NCBI RefSeq assembly: GCF_008806975.1
Contig: NZ_CP031728.1
Location: 434,001 to 498,000 of the forward strand
Source of the DNA: Cellvibrio sp. KY-GH-1
GTDB lineage: Bacteria; Pseudomonadota; Gammaproteobacteria; Pseudomonadales; Cellvibrionaceae
DNA: 64,000 bases
Direction of reading: 5' to 3'
Under the pieces are notes generated by a model that was given only the letters and a program-made list of their open reading frames with translations, ran no database searches and had not been told where the DNA came from. The translations under genes and the position numbers were made by a program. Within the stretch, counting starts at the first letter, position 1. Every line of letters starts with the position of its first letter. Of this stretch, positions 48,828 to 56,497 are shown in pieces.

Positions 48828-48879
48828 TTGAAGAAATTTTGAATATCTACGTGTGTAAGTAGATCTAAATATTCTTCAA
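48828..48879. repeat. Imperfect 52-nt hairpin in the leader of the deacetylase gene
   Basis: TTGAAGAA (48828-48835) and TTCTTCAA (48872-48879) bound a long imperfect stem including GAATATCTAC opposite GTAGATC. It ends 35 nt before the start codon and is not followed by T residues. It could be an mRNA structure or an operator. Confidence 0.45.
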
Positions 48880-48914
48880 AACTATTTAAATGGCATTTTT
48901 ACTAAGGAAAAACC

Positions 48915-50759
48915 ATGAAAAAAGTATTTTTCAACATGATGGCGGCAGCAGGTGGCTGCGCACTTCCATTGTTTATTTCATCTACTGCTGTGGCTCAAAT
49001 AGCGCCATTTTGGGTTGATGGAAGTGAGAATGTTTATAATTTCCCCGACAAAGTTGTTTCCCTAACGTTTGATGATGGTCCCGATGCTTATTCTGAGCAG
49101 TTGTATCAGTATCTTAATTCACAAAAAATATCTGGTACGTTTTTTGTTATTGGGCATAAAGATGGACGCAATGTTGGTGTAACCCATTACCCAGCAGCGC
49201 TCACCGCGCTTGCCAATAATCGTCAGCGAGTGGCCAATCATACCTTTGCGCATTTTTACGATGGGTTACAGAACAACACGGATGTATTAAGTGGTATCAA
49301 TAATTTGCAAAATTACATTGATCCCTATGTGCGTAATCGTTGGTATTTTATTCGTGCTCCGCACAATGTCCCAGGTATAGCTAATTACAACTCCATGCCT
49401 GGGATTACACGTCAATATCGCGATATCGAAACCAATTACGATTCGGTCGATTGGGCCTACGCGGCAAATGGGGTTAGTCCTCAGCAAGCCATGAATGATT
49501 TGGTCAATTTAATTACTGTGCAAAAAAATAATCATGGCGGAATTATCCAAATGCATGACGCCAATGAGTTCTCCGAAGGTACCAATTATACGTTGCAAGC
49601 AGTTCAGCACCTTGTCCCGCTTTTGAAACAACAAGGATTCGTTTTTGCCGGGCCTGTATTAGAGTTTTCTCCTCTGGATTTGTTCACGGCCTACAATGGC
49701 GATTACTCTGATGTTGATGGCGTTGGTACTAACGCAAGTTATTACAACACCTTCCGTTTGGCGGATATTAATAAAGACGGGAAAATGGATGCGTTAATGC
49801 GAAAGTCCAACGGTATTTATGTCGCGTATGGTTTCCCTGGAACTCAATTCGGCTTTGCACAAAAGCAGGTGCTATACAGCGGCAACTTTACAGATGCTAC
49901 CGGTTGGAATAACACCAAATACAGCGCGTCTATTCAATACGGTGATGTTAATGGCGATGGAAGAATTGACATTGTCGGAAAAGGTCCCAATGGCATTATG
50001 GTCGCCATTAATAATGGCAATGGCTTCAATAACGTTGTCAATATGAGCTATCAATTGTCCTCGTACAATAATGGTATCGCTGATTTTGCTGATGCAGATA
50101 GTGGCGGTAGTTGGGGGAACGATGAGCGTTGGTATTCAACAATTAAATTGGTGGATATTAATAAAGATGGCAAAGCGGATATTTGTGCACGTTCTTCGCA
50201 AGGAATCTGGATCGCTTACAGCACGGGTACAGGTTTCCAAAAGAAAAAACTGGCTTTTACACAAAATTTCTTTGACCACGCAGATGATAACTGGAACTGG
50301 GGCGTTGCCGATAGGGCGACGACGGTTCAATTCGCTGACGTAAATGGTGATGGTTGGGCAGATGTCGTGGGTCACGGGAAGTGGGGAATTATGGTCGCCC
50401 TCAATACTAAAGTGGCAGGCGCGGAGTTTAACGGGGTTAATGCCAGTTGGTGGACGACTGATTTTAGTAGTTATGATTGGACACAGCCGCAATATTATAA
50501 ATCGATACATTTCGCTGATTTAAACGGCGATGGAATGGCTGACGTAATTGGTCGTGGGCATGAAGGTGTGTGGGCTGCGCTATCGAACGGTACAAGCTTT
50601 ACTCAGGCGCGTTTGTGGAGTGCTGAATTTAATGACCAATATGGTTGGTCTGATGTTAAATACAATAGCTCGCTTCAATATGGCGATATCAATGGCGACG
50701 GCAGAGCTGATGTTGCGGGGCGTAGCGCTAACGGTGTGAAAGTCGGCATCGCTCCCTAA
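48915..50759 (+). CDS. Secreted NodB (CE4) polysaccharide deacetylase with six VCBS/FG-GAP repeats
   Basis: 614 aa with a signal peptide (to about 27, STAVAQ). The CE4 domain runs from about 45 to 255: motif 1 TFDDGPD (51-57, catalytic Asp53 and metal Asp54), motif 2 HTFAH (metal ligands H109 and H113), motif 3 RAPHN (147-151, in place of RPPYG), and motif 5 IIQMHD with H214. From about 278 to the end are six repeats each with a calcium-type loop (DINKDGKMD, DVNGDGRID, DINKDGKAD, DVNGDGWAD, DLNGDGMAD, DINGDGRAD). The repeats probably form a beta-propeller for binding. The substrate may be chitin, peptidoglycan or acetylated plant polysaccharide. AAGGA precedes the ATG; a strong terminator follows. 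Confidence 0.9.
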   Translation: MKKVFFNMMAAAGGCALPLFISSTAVAQIAPFWVDGSENVYNFPDKVVSLTFDDGPDAYSEQLYQYLNSQKISGTFFVIGHKDGRNVGVTHYPAALTALANNRQRVANHTFAHFYDGLQNNTDVLSGINNLQNYIDPYVRNRWYFIRAPHNVPGIANYNSMPGITRQYRDIETNYDSVDWAYAANGVSPQQAMNDLVNLITVQKNNHGGIIQMHDANEFSEGTNYTLQAVQHLVPLLKQQGFVFAGPVLEFSPLDLFTAYNGDYSDVDGVGTNASYYNTFRLADINKDGKMDALMRKSNGIYVAYGFPGTQFGFAQKQVLYSGNFTDATGWNNTKYSASIQYGDVNGDGRIDIVGKGPNGIMVAINNGNGFNNVVNMSYQLSSYNNGIADFADADSGGSWGNDERWYSTIKLVDINKDGKADICARSSQGIWIAYSTGTGFQKKKLAFTQNFFDHADDNWNWGVADRATTVQFADVNGDGWADVVGHGKWGIMVALNTKVAGAEFNGVNASWWTTDFSSYDWTQPQYYKSIHFADLNGDGMADVIGRGHEGVWAALSNGTSFTQARLWSAEFNDQYGWSDVKYNSSLQYGDINGDGRADVAGRSANGVKVGIAP

Positions 50760-50780
50760 TCATCCTGATTAAATCTGTAT

Positions 50781-50818
50781 AAAACATTGGGTGCAATCCG
50801 GCGCCCAATGTTTTTTTT
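50781..50818. terminator. Terminator after the deacetylase gene
   Basis: AAAACATTGGGTGC / GCGCCCAATGTTTT (one T-G pair) with a 6-nt loop, A-rich on the left and eight T on the right. It also lies just past the end of the convergent oxidoreductase gene and can work both ways. Confidence 0.92.
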
Positions 50819-50823
50819 AACCA

Positions 50824-51930
50824 TTAAATGACAATTCGTTTTCCCAGTTTCGCCGCTTTAAATATTGCTTCAAGAATGACAATATCTTTCATGCCTTCTT
50901 CACCGGGAACCAGAATGGGTGAGTTGTGCAAAATGGATAGTGCATCGTTATCCATTTGTACGGCTTGTTGGTTGAGGGGGGAGGCGGGCAATTCCAGGCC
51001 GCTGCTGGTTCGACCGCGCACGCCTGAATATGACTGAAACGGCTTCAACTCATACCAGCCTTTTTCACAATTGGCGCGCAGTGAGTTCATATTGCGCGCG
51101 TAGCTGGTTGCGCATTTAGCGCGTGCACCGCTGGCGAATTCCAATTCAAATTCTGTAGTTTCATCGACGTGTTTATACAGTTCGCGTGTCGATGTCATGG
51201 CCGCACTTACCGCGATAGGTTCTTCGCCAGAGGTATAGCGCGCGGCGTTTAGCGGGTACACGCCCATGTCGTACATGGCGCCGCCACCCAGTTTTGCGTT
51301 AGCGCGCCAACCATGTGTGTCGCTGGTATTGTTGTAGCCTGCTTCTGCAATAATGTCGTTGATTTTTCCGTAAGGTTTATCGCGAGCGAATTGAATGATT
51401 TTTCGTGTATTGGTTTCATGCTGCATGCGATATCCAATAGTGAGCTGCACTTTATTTTTTTTGCAGACATCAATCATTGCCTGGCATTCACGTGCACTCA
51501 TCGCCATGGGCTTTTCGCACCAGACATGTTTGCCCGCGTTTGCCGCAATTTCCGTAAATTGCTTGTGCGTACCCGTTGGTGTGACTACATAAATTACATC
51601 GATCGCCGGGTTGTTGGCTATCTCATGCATGTTTTGGTAGTTGTAGATGTTGTAATCAAGAATGCCGTAGGTTTTTTGCCAATAGGGAATTTTTTCTGGT
51701 GAACCGGTCACTATACCGGTGAGTTGGCAGTGGTTCGTAAGTTGCAGGGCGGGTGCAAGTACATCACGGCTGTAGTAACCCAGCCCAACCAAGGCTACCC
51801 CCAGACGTTTGGCGCTGCTGCTCGCTGAGCTGGCGCGTGCACTAGCGGCAAGGCCAATTAACCCAAGGCCTTTGATAAGTTGTCGACGGGAAAGGGCGGC
51901 ATGCTTCACGTTAAAACCCCACACAAACAT
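50824..51930 (-). CDS. Tat-exported Gfo/Idh/MocA-family oxidoreductase
   Basis: 368 aa. A twin-arginine signal (LSRRQLIKGLGLIGLAASARA, R15/R16) points to export of a folded, cofactor-loaded protein to the periplasm, as for Zymomonas glucose-fructose oxidoreductase. The Rossmann motif GLGYYS is at 49-54, the conserved EKP at 139-141, and the second-domain GGGAMYDMGVYPLNAARY carries the expected active-site Asp. It probably keeps a tightly bound NADP(H) and exchanges hydride between sugars. It lies downstream of the two haem-motif protein genes on the same strand but is separated from them by a terminator hairpin. Confidence 0.87.
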   Translation of the reverse strand: MFVWGFNVKHAALSRRQLIKGLGLIGLAASARASSASSSAKRLGVALVGLGYYSRDVLAPALQLTNHCQLTGIVTGSPEKIPYWQKTYGILDYNIYNYQNMHEIANNPAIDVIYVVTPTGTHKQFTEIAANAGKHVWCEKPMAMSARECQAMIDVCKKNKVQLTIGYRMQHETNTRKIIQFARDKPYGKINDIIAEAGYNNTSDTHGWRANAKLGGGAMYDMGVYPLNAARYTSGEEPIAVSAAMTSTRELYKHVDETTEFELEFASGARAKCATSYARNMNSLRANCEKGWYELKPFQSYSGVRGRTSSGLELPASPLNQQAVQMDNDALSILHNSPILVPGEEGMKDIVILEAIFKAAKLGKRIVI

Positions 51931-52039
51931 CAGTCATGATTTAGTTTTAATCCCCTCGGCGGCGATTGGCAAATCGCTAAACAAAACATTACGTCTGGAA
52001 ACCCCGGTTTACCTAACTCCAGCAAAATTATTACACTCT

Positions 52040-52080
52040 GATAAAAATAAAAGCGGCGCAGAGGGTTCTCTGCGCCGTTT
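52040..52080 (-). terminator. Terminator after the haem-motif protein pair (minus strand)
   Basis: CGGCGCAGAG / CTCTGCGCCG, a 10-bp perfect stem with a 4-nt loop, followed on the minus strand by a T-rich tract. It lies 32 nt past the stop at 52112. Confidence 0.85.
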
Positions 52081-52111
52081 ATTTATCGCTAACTACTTTT
52101 GCGGATAATAC

Positions 52112-53380
52112 TTAGGGAGTGGTTTGATTGATCGATTTAGCACGCATCGGAATAGCCCACACAAAATCGGTTTGCAGAAATTGCAAGGTGCCGTAGGGAT
52201 TGTTGTTGTTTAAATTTCCTGCGCGATGGTAAAAATCTGCTGGATTGGGTGCTCCATTGGCAGTGAGGAATTGCAAACCATATTCAGCAGGAATATTACC
52301 TATTGCCGCCGTGGACGGTAGTTCACCAAAGAATGGAAACGCCTTTTGCCCTGCACTGGTAACTGCTGCACGGGAATGGCACCCCATGCAGGAAGAGGTG
52401 GCAACGAAGCCGCTCTCTGTCACGGAGTTGCCCAGTAAACTGGCGTTGCCGTATGAGTCGGTAAAATTAATCATGCTGCCTTTGAGTCGGTAATTTTTCC
52501 ACTCCTTTAACCAGGTACCGTTAAAACCACTCTTGTCATATTGCTTGAGCAGAGCGGAGGAGAGCGGTTCCTCTGGATAAACAGACCCAAAGGTTTTGGC
52601 GTTCGGTTGAGTGACGGGATTGGTTACACCGTAGCAATCATAGCAGCCTAATAAATCACAACGGCCGGGATTGTCCACGTGTTCAAACGTTGCCCAAAGC
52701 CAATTGGGAATTGCTTTGGAGCTGATGTGCATAGCAACCAAACCAATTAGCTGCCCCTTGGTGGTGTAATTCCAGTGGTAATCTTTTTTCTCATTTTCCT
52801 TAATCAATTTCCAATTGCCCTTAACCTCAATACTGTCGATAGGAAATACAATCTCCTTGCCGGTTTTTACGTAATCCGCGATGCCTTCCTGATACCAGAG
52901 GTTGTTATTTTTAATGTACTCAAAGGTTGCTTTGTTGCGATAGACAACTTCACAGGTTCCACCATTTTTTAAGTCATCAGGATTACAATCTGGCTCGCTA
53001 CTGGTTTTGTCGTTGCTGTAGGTTTGGTGGCTAAATGAGGTATATGCCAAATTGTGCCCATCGGCTTTTGTTGGCCATACCGGCGGGTTGGCTGGGTTGG
53101 GGTGCTGCGGAAAATTTTCCGAGTCATCTATCCATGTCTCCCACACGGCGTTATTTAGCTCTACTTTTTTTCCGTTCAGCGTAGCGTATTCTTTTTTGGC
53201 TTTTTGGTTCACCTCTAAAAATAGCTGCCAGGCAAATTGATCGGGATAGTTCATTGGCGCTGCATGATCTTTCGTTGATGCCGGTGCGCGGCAGTAATGA
53301 TCATTTTCCGCAAGGCTGGGTAGGCTACTCATACCGAGCATCGCTAGCGCCAGATAACAGGGTTGCAAATATCGTTTCAT
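52112..53380 (-). CDS. Secreted single-haem-motif protein of unknown family, paralogue A
   Basis: 422 aa with a signal peptide (cleavage near SLA-EN, residue 24). It has one haem c motif, C331/C334/H335 (CMGCH), followed by no obvious cytochrome c fold pattern. Landmarks shared with the next gene are FAWQLFLEVN near residue 50, an EVKGNWKLI strand, LIGLVAMHISSKAIPNWLWA plus TFEHVDN (234-237 region), and a WKNYRLKGSM segment before the haem motif. Additional Cys (C241, C246, C249) may form disulfides. It is probably a periplasmic or extracellular electron carrier or oxidoreductase; I do not recognise a named function. It begins 40 nt after its paralogue, in one operon. Confidence 0.75.
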   Translation of the reverse strand: MKRYLQPCYLALAMLGMSSLPSLAENDHYCRAPASTKDHAAPMNYPDQFAWQLFLEVNQKAKKEYATLNGKKVELNNAVWETWIDDSENFPQHPNPANPPVWPTKADGHNLAYTSFSHQTYSNDKTSSEPDCNPDDLKNGGTCEVVYRNKATFEYIKNNNLWYQEGIADYVKTGKEIVFPIDSIEVKGNWKLIKENEKKDYHWNYTTKGQLIGLVAMHISSKAIPNWLWATFEHVDNPGRCDLLGCYDCYGVTNPVTQPNAKTFGSVYPEEPLSSALLKQYDKSGFNGTWLKEWKNYRLKGSMINFTDSYGNASLLGNSVTESGFVATSSCMGCHSRAAVTSAGQKAFPFFGELPSTAAIGNIPAEYGLQFLTANGAPNPADFYHRAGNLNNNNPYGTLQFLQTDFVWAIPMRAKSINQTTP

Positions 53381-53420
53381 AAAATCGGGTCCTTCAAGCA
53401 GGGATTATTGTGCGTGATTG

Positions 53421-54842
53421 CTATTTAGCATCGCAGCATGCGCATACTGATTGGGTGCCGGGAGTAGTGGTTTTCCAGTTGCCATTCCAGCCACCTTTGT
53501 TTTCGCAAGTTGTTGCGCAAATACTCTGCGCGTCCGCATCACTACCAATCGGGCCTGCATTTACATCCGTTGGGTTTTTACACTGACCTGCGAGAATGTC
53601 GTTAATAAAAATATGGCTCACATCAAAGTTATTGTGTGGCCCGGTATTGCGATAAACCGGGTCTACTGTGTACTCATGGCAGCCGAAGCAGTTTGAACTA
53701 TAGGGGCCTTGATTTACGCCATTGTTTACAAACCCATCTTGAAACGTAGTTTCCATGACGGTATTCGCTAAGCGCATGGAGCCGCGTTGGTTTGAGTAGG
53801 GGTCAGATGTTCCGCTCAACAAAGATCCTTTGCTGGTATCCGACACCCAAAGTGCGCCAATATTTTTGTAGTTTTTCCACACTGACATGGGATCATTTTG
53901 TTTTAGTTCGCTTAAGAACGCATTGATTTGAATATTCAAATCATTTAACGCGACGCTATTTTTATCAAAGTGTGGATCTCCCGGTTCCATGCCGCCCGGA
54001 TGGCTTGTACAAATTTCGGTGGGATTGCCGGTAATTTTTCCTGGTGAGGGCTCTACTGCAATATTAAATGTACAGGTATCTGGTTTGTCGATGCAGGCTT
54101 TACTGGTAAATGACCAGCGTTGGTCATTCTCACTGCCATTATTACACTCAGCAGAATTATCAATATGTTCAAATGAAGACCACACCATTTCCGGGTGAAG
54201 ATCAGTCGCCATCGCAAGATGGAAGCCAATTAAACCCAGTGTTTCATCGCCGGGTACGCCGTCGATGTTGGCCTTCATAATAAAGTAGCGACTAGCGTCA
54301 TCGGCACTGGTAAGTACTTTCCAGGCAATTTTTATTTCCGTTGTGCCGCCGGGAAAGTTTGGCTTGGCTTGTATTTTTCCCGCGTTACACAAATTGCGAT
54401 CGAACCTTACTTCGTAAAAAACAATATTTTTTGCTTGGTCGAAAATCGCCTCACCGCCCGTTCCCGCTTGGCCGGTACGTTCAGGCATATCGAATCCATT
54501 TTTAATTTTGTTTAACGCCGCAAATAAAACAGGGCCGTTTATCTGTTGGTCACAAGAGTTTTGCCCACTTGCTTCGAGTACTGGATAATTTTTTTGTACC
54601 TGAAATTGGCGAATCGCTTGTCCTTTCACAGGCGATACTAATTGCAAAAACCATTGCCAGGAAAATTGATAAAATTGACAAAAATCGGCTGCTTTACCGT
54701 CGGGAACTTCAGCAGGTGCGTTGGGTGAGGTAATCCAGGACTTATTGGCAGCGCAGGAAAAACTATCGGCACTGAAGGCAATTGAGGAGGCTGAGAAAAT
54801 ACCAATGGCACAAAGGGCTTTTATAAAAGGCCTGATCCGCAT
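53421..54842 (-). CDS. Secreted single-haem-motif protein, paralogue B, with C-terminal mannan-binding-lectin-like domain
   Basis: 473 aa with a signal peptide ending near AFSA-DS (residue 25). It shares the paralogue framework: FSWQWFLQLVSP (60-71), TEIKIAWKVL, IGFHLAMATDLHPEMVWSSF with EHIDN (225-229), WKNYKNIGALWVSD, and a haem motif C385/C388/H389 (NCFGCHE). After it comes an extra module (about 429-470): GPIGSDADAQSICATTC, WNGNWKTT and SVCACC, which resembles one repeat of the MVL (Microcystis viridis lectin) mannan-binding domain. So a putative redox protein is fused to a probable mannose-glycan binder. First gene of the pair. The biochemical role is unknown. Confidence 0.75.
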   Translation of the reverse strand: MRIRPFIKALCAIGIFSASSIAFSADSFSCAANKSWITSPNAPAEVPDGKAADFCQFYQFSWQWFLQLVSPVKGQAIRQFQVQKNYPVLEASGQNSCDQQINGPVLFAALNKIKNGFDMPERTGQAGTGGEAIFDQAKNIVFYEVRFDRNLCNAGKIQAKPNFPGGTTEIKIAWKVLTSADDASRYFIMKANIDGVPGDETLGLIGFHLAMATDLHPEMVWSSFEHIDNSAECNNGSENDQRWSFTSKACIDKPDTCTFNIAVEPSPGKITGNPTEICTSHPGGMEPGDPHFDKNSVALNDLNIQINAFLSELKQNDPMSVWKNYKNIGALWVSDTSKGSLLSGTSDPYSNQRGSMRLANTVMETTFQDGFVNNGVNQGPYSSNCFGCHEYTVDPVYRNTGPHNNFDVSHIFINDILAGQCKNPTDVNAGPIGSDADAQSICATTCENKGGWNGNWKTTTPGTQSVCACCDAK

Positions 54843-55095
54843 GGGATACTCCTTGGGAGATTATTTAAAAAATTATTCCATGAATGCATAACTCCTGTGC
54901 TCAACCCTAGAAGAGGCGATGGATATTGCAAGCGAACGAAAATAAAATTTTCGCTTAACTCATTGATATATAAAGTTAATACGGTTTTTGAAAGTCAATT
55001 ACCGGATATTACATTGCCTATTAGGTAATCTGATAGCAGACTGCTAAAATGGGTCACTTCGTGTTATTTCACTCATTCTTAATTGTTGTGTCGTC

Positions 55096-56445
55096 ATGCA
55101 AAATCCGCTTAATTTTTCCGATGTATCTACCTATCAAGATTCTCGTTTGATTCGCCTGTGGCGCCATTGGACGCAAGTCGCGGGCACCATGCCGTTGGAT
55201 AAATGGTTAAAACATAATCTACGCGATCTCGGTCAAATATCGCTTGCAGAGCAGGCGGGCTTTACCGAGGCAATGAATAATGCTGTACGTTTCCAGCAGT
55301 TAGCCTGCGCGCTGGAATATATCTATCAGCACTTTGCCGATGCTAATGTGGGCGTTGTTGATTGGCTGCAATGGGACGTGCAATGGCAAGTCAGGGATAT
55401 ACAGCAAATGCCATTGGCGGCATTTTGGTATTGGATTCAGCTGCGTGTTACTGGTGATGGGCATAAACAAAATGTCGGGCAACTGAGTGATTATAAAAAT
55501 CGTAATAGATTCTTCCAGCGTTTGTTGGAAGATGAATATTTTGCGCAAGCGGGAGAAAAATATTTATGGCTTGGGCTGCGACCTCAATGGCAATCCCTGG
55601 TTGCGCAACGAGCAATAGCCAGCGCCTGGGCTGATACGCAGCTGGATTCTTTTTTAGCGTCGCAGACAGCGACTCCGCCGTTGTGGCTGCGCGTACAATC
55701 CAATCAATCACCGGCTGAAATTCAGGCGAGTCTATCTGCACAGGGAGTAGATGCCAATCTGGATGCATTGAGCAATATTTTTCTGCAGGGTGGTAAGGGC
55801 GTAAATACCACGCTTGAATTCAAAAATGGCGATATTGAAATTCAAGATTTAGCCAGTCAATTTATTGCGCACGCCGTTGACGTAAAGCCGGGCCAGAAAG
55901 TCTGGGATGCCTGCGCTGGTGCCGGTGGAAAAACCCTTGCGATCGCGGCGCAGATGAACAATAAAGGGGCCGTTATTGCTACTGATTTGCATGACTATAA
56001 ATTGGAGGAGTTAAAGCGCAGAGCCAAGCGCGCAGGGCGTTTTAATGTGCGAACTTTTACCTGGGATGGGGCCGCCCCTTTACGTTTGCCCAAAGAAATT
56101 GCCCAGCAGCAGGGATTTGATTGGGTGTTGATTGACGCTCCTTGCACCTCAGCTGGAACCTGGCGGCGCAATCCGGATGCGCGCTGGCGTTTTGATGAAG
56201 ATGACACGCGTGAATTGATTCAGTTACAGCAAAAAATTTTACGTAATGCGGCACCTGCGGTGCGCAAAGGCGGTCATTTGGTGTATGCCACTTGCAGTTG
56301 GCAAGTGAGTGAAAATGAAGCACAGGTCGATTGGTTTTTGCAACAGCATCCGCATTTTGAGTTGCAATCCCAGCGCGTTGTAGGGGCGCCGGAACTGGAT
56401 GCGGATACTATGTTTGTGTCGATATTAAAACACGCGCACTCCTGA
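55096..56445 (+). CDS. NOL1/NOP2/Sun-family rRNA (cytosine-C5) methyltransferase, RsmB-like
   Basis: 449 aa. An N-terminal helical region of about 240 residues is followed by a SAM-dependent methyltransferase domain: SAM motif I VWDACAGAGGKTL starts at residue 269, motif IV IDAPCTSAGTWRRNPD holds the PC Cys, and motif VI VYATCSW the catalytic Cys. The length fits RsmB (429 aa in E. coli), but the N-terminal region is not a clear NusB domain, so the exact rRNA position is left open. It is monocistronic, divergent from the haem-motif pair and convergent with the kinase gene. Confidence 0.88.
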   Translation: MQNPLNFSDVSTYQDSRLIRLWRHWTQVAGTMPLDKWLKHNLRDLGQISLAEQAGFTEAMNNAVRFQQLACALEYIYQHFADANVGVVDWLQWDVQWQVRDIQQMPLAAFWYWIQLRVTGDGHKQNVGQLSDYKNRNRFFQRLLEDEYFAQAGEKYLWLGLRPQWQSLVAQRAIASAWADTQLDSFLASQTATPPLWLRVQSNQSPAEIQASLSAQGVDANLDALSNIFLQGGKGVNTTLEFKNGDIEIQDLASQFIAHAVDVKPGQKVWDACAGAGGKTLAIAAQMNNKGAVIATDLHDYKLEELKRRAKRAGRFNVRTFTWDGAAPLRLPKEIAQQQGFDWVLIDAPCTSAGTWRRNPDARWRFDEDDTRELIQLQQKILRNAAPAVRKGGHLVYATCSWQVSENEAQVDWFLQQHPHFELQSQRVVGAPELDADTMFVSILKHAHS

Positions 56446-56497
56446 ACGATGTGCGCACGGCTCATGCAAATTCAAAAACGAAGGTGATGAGTTGCAA

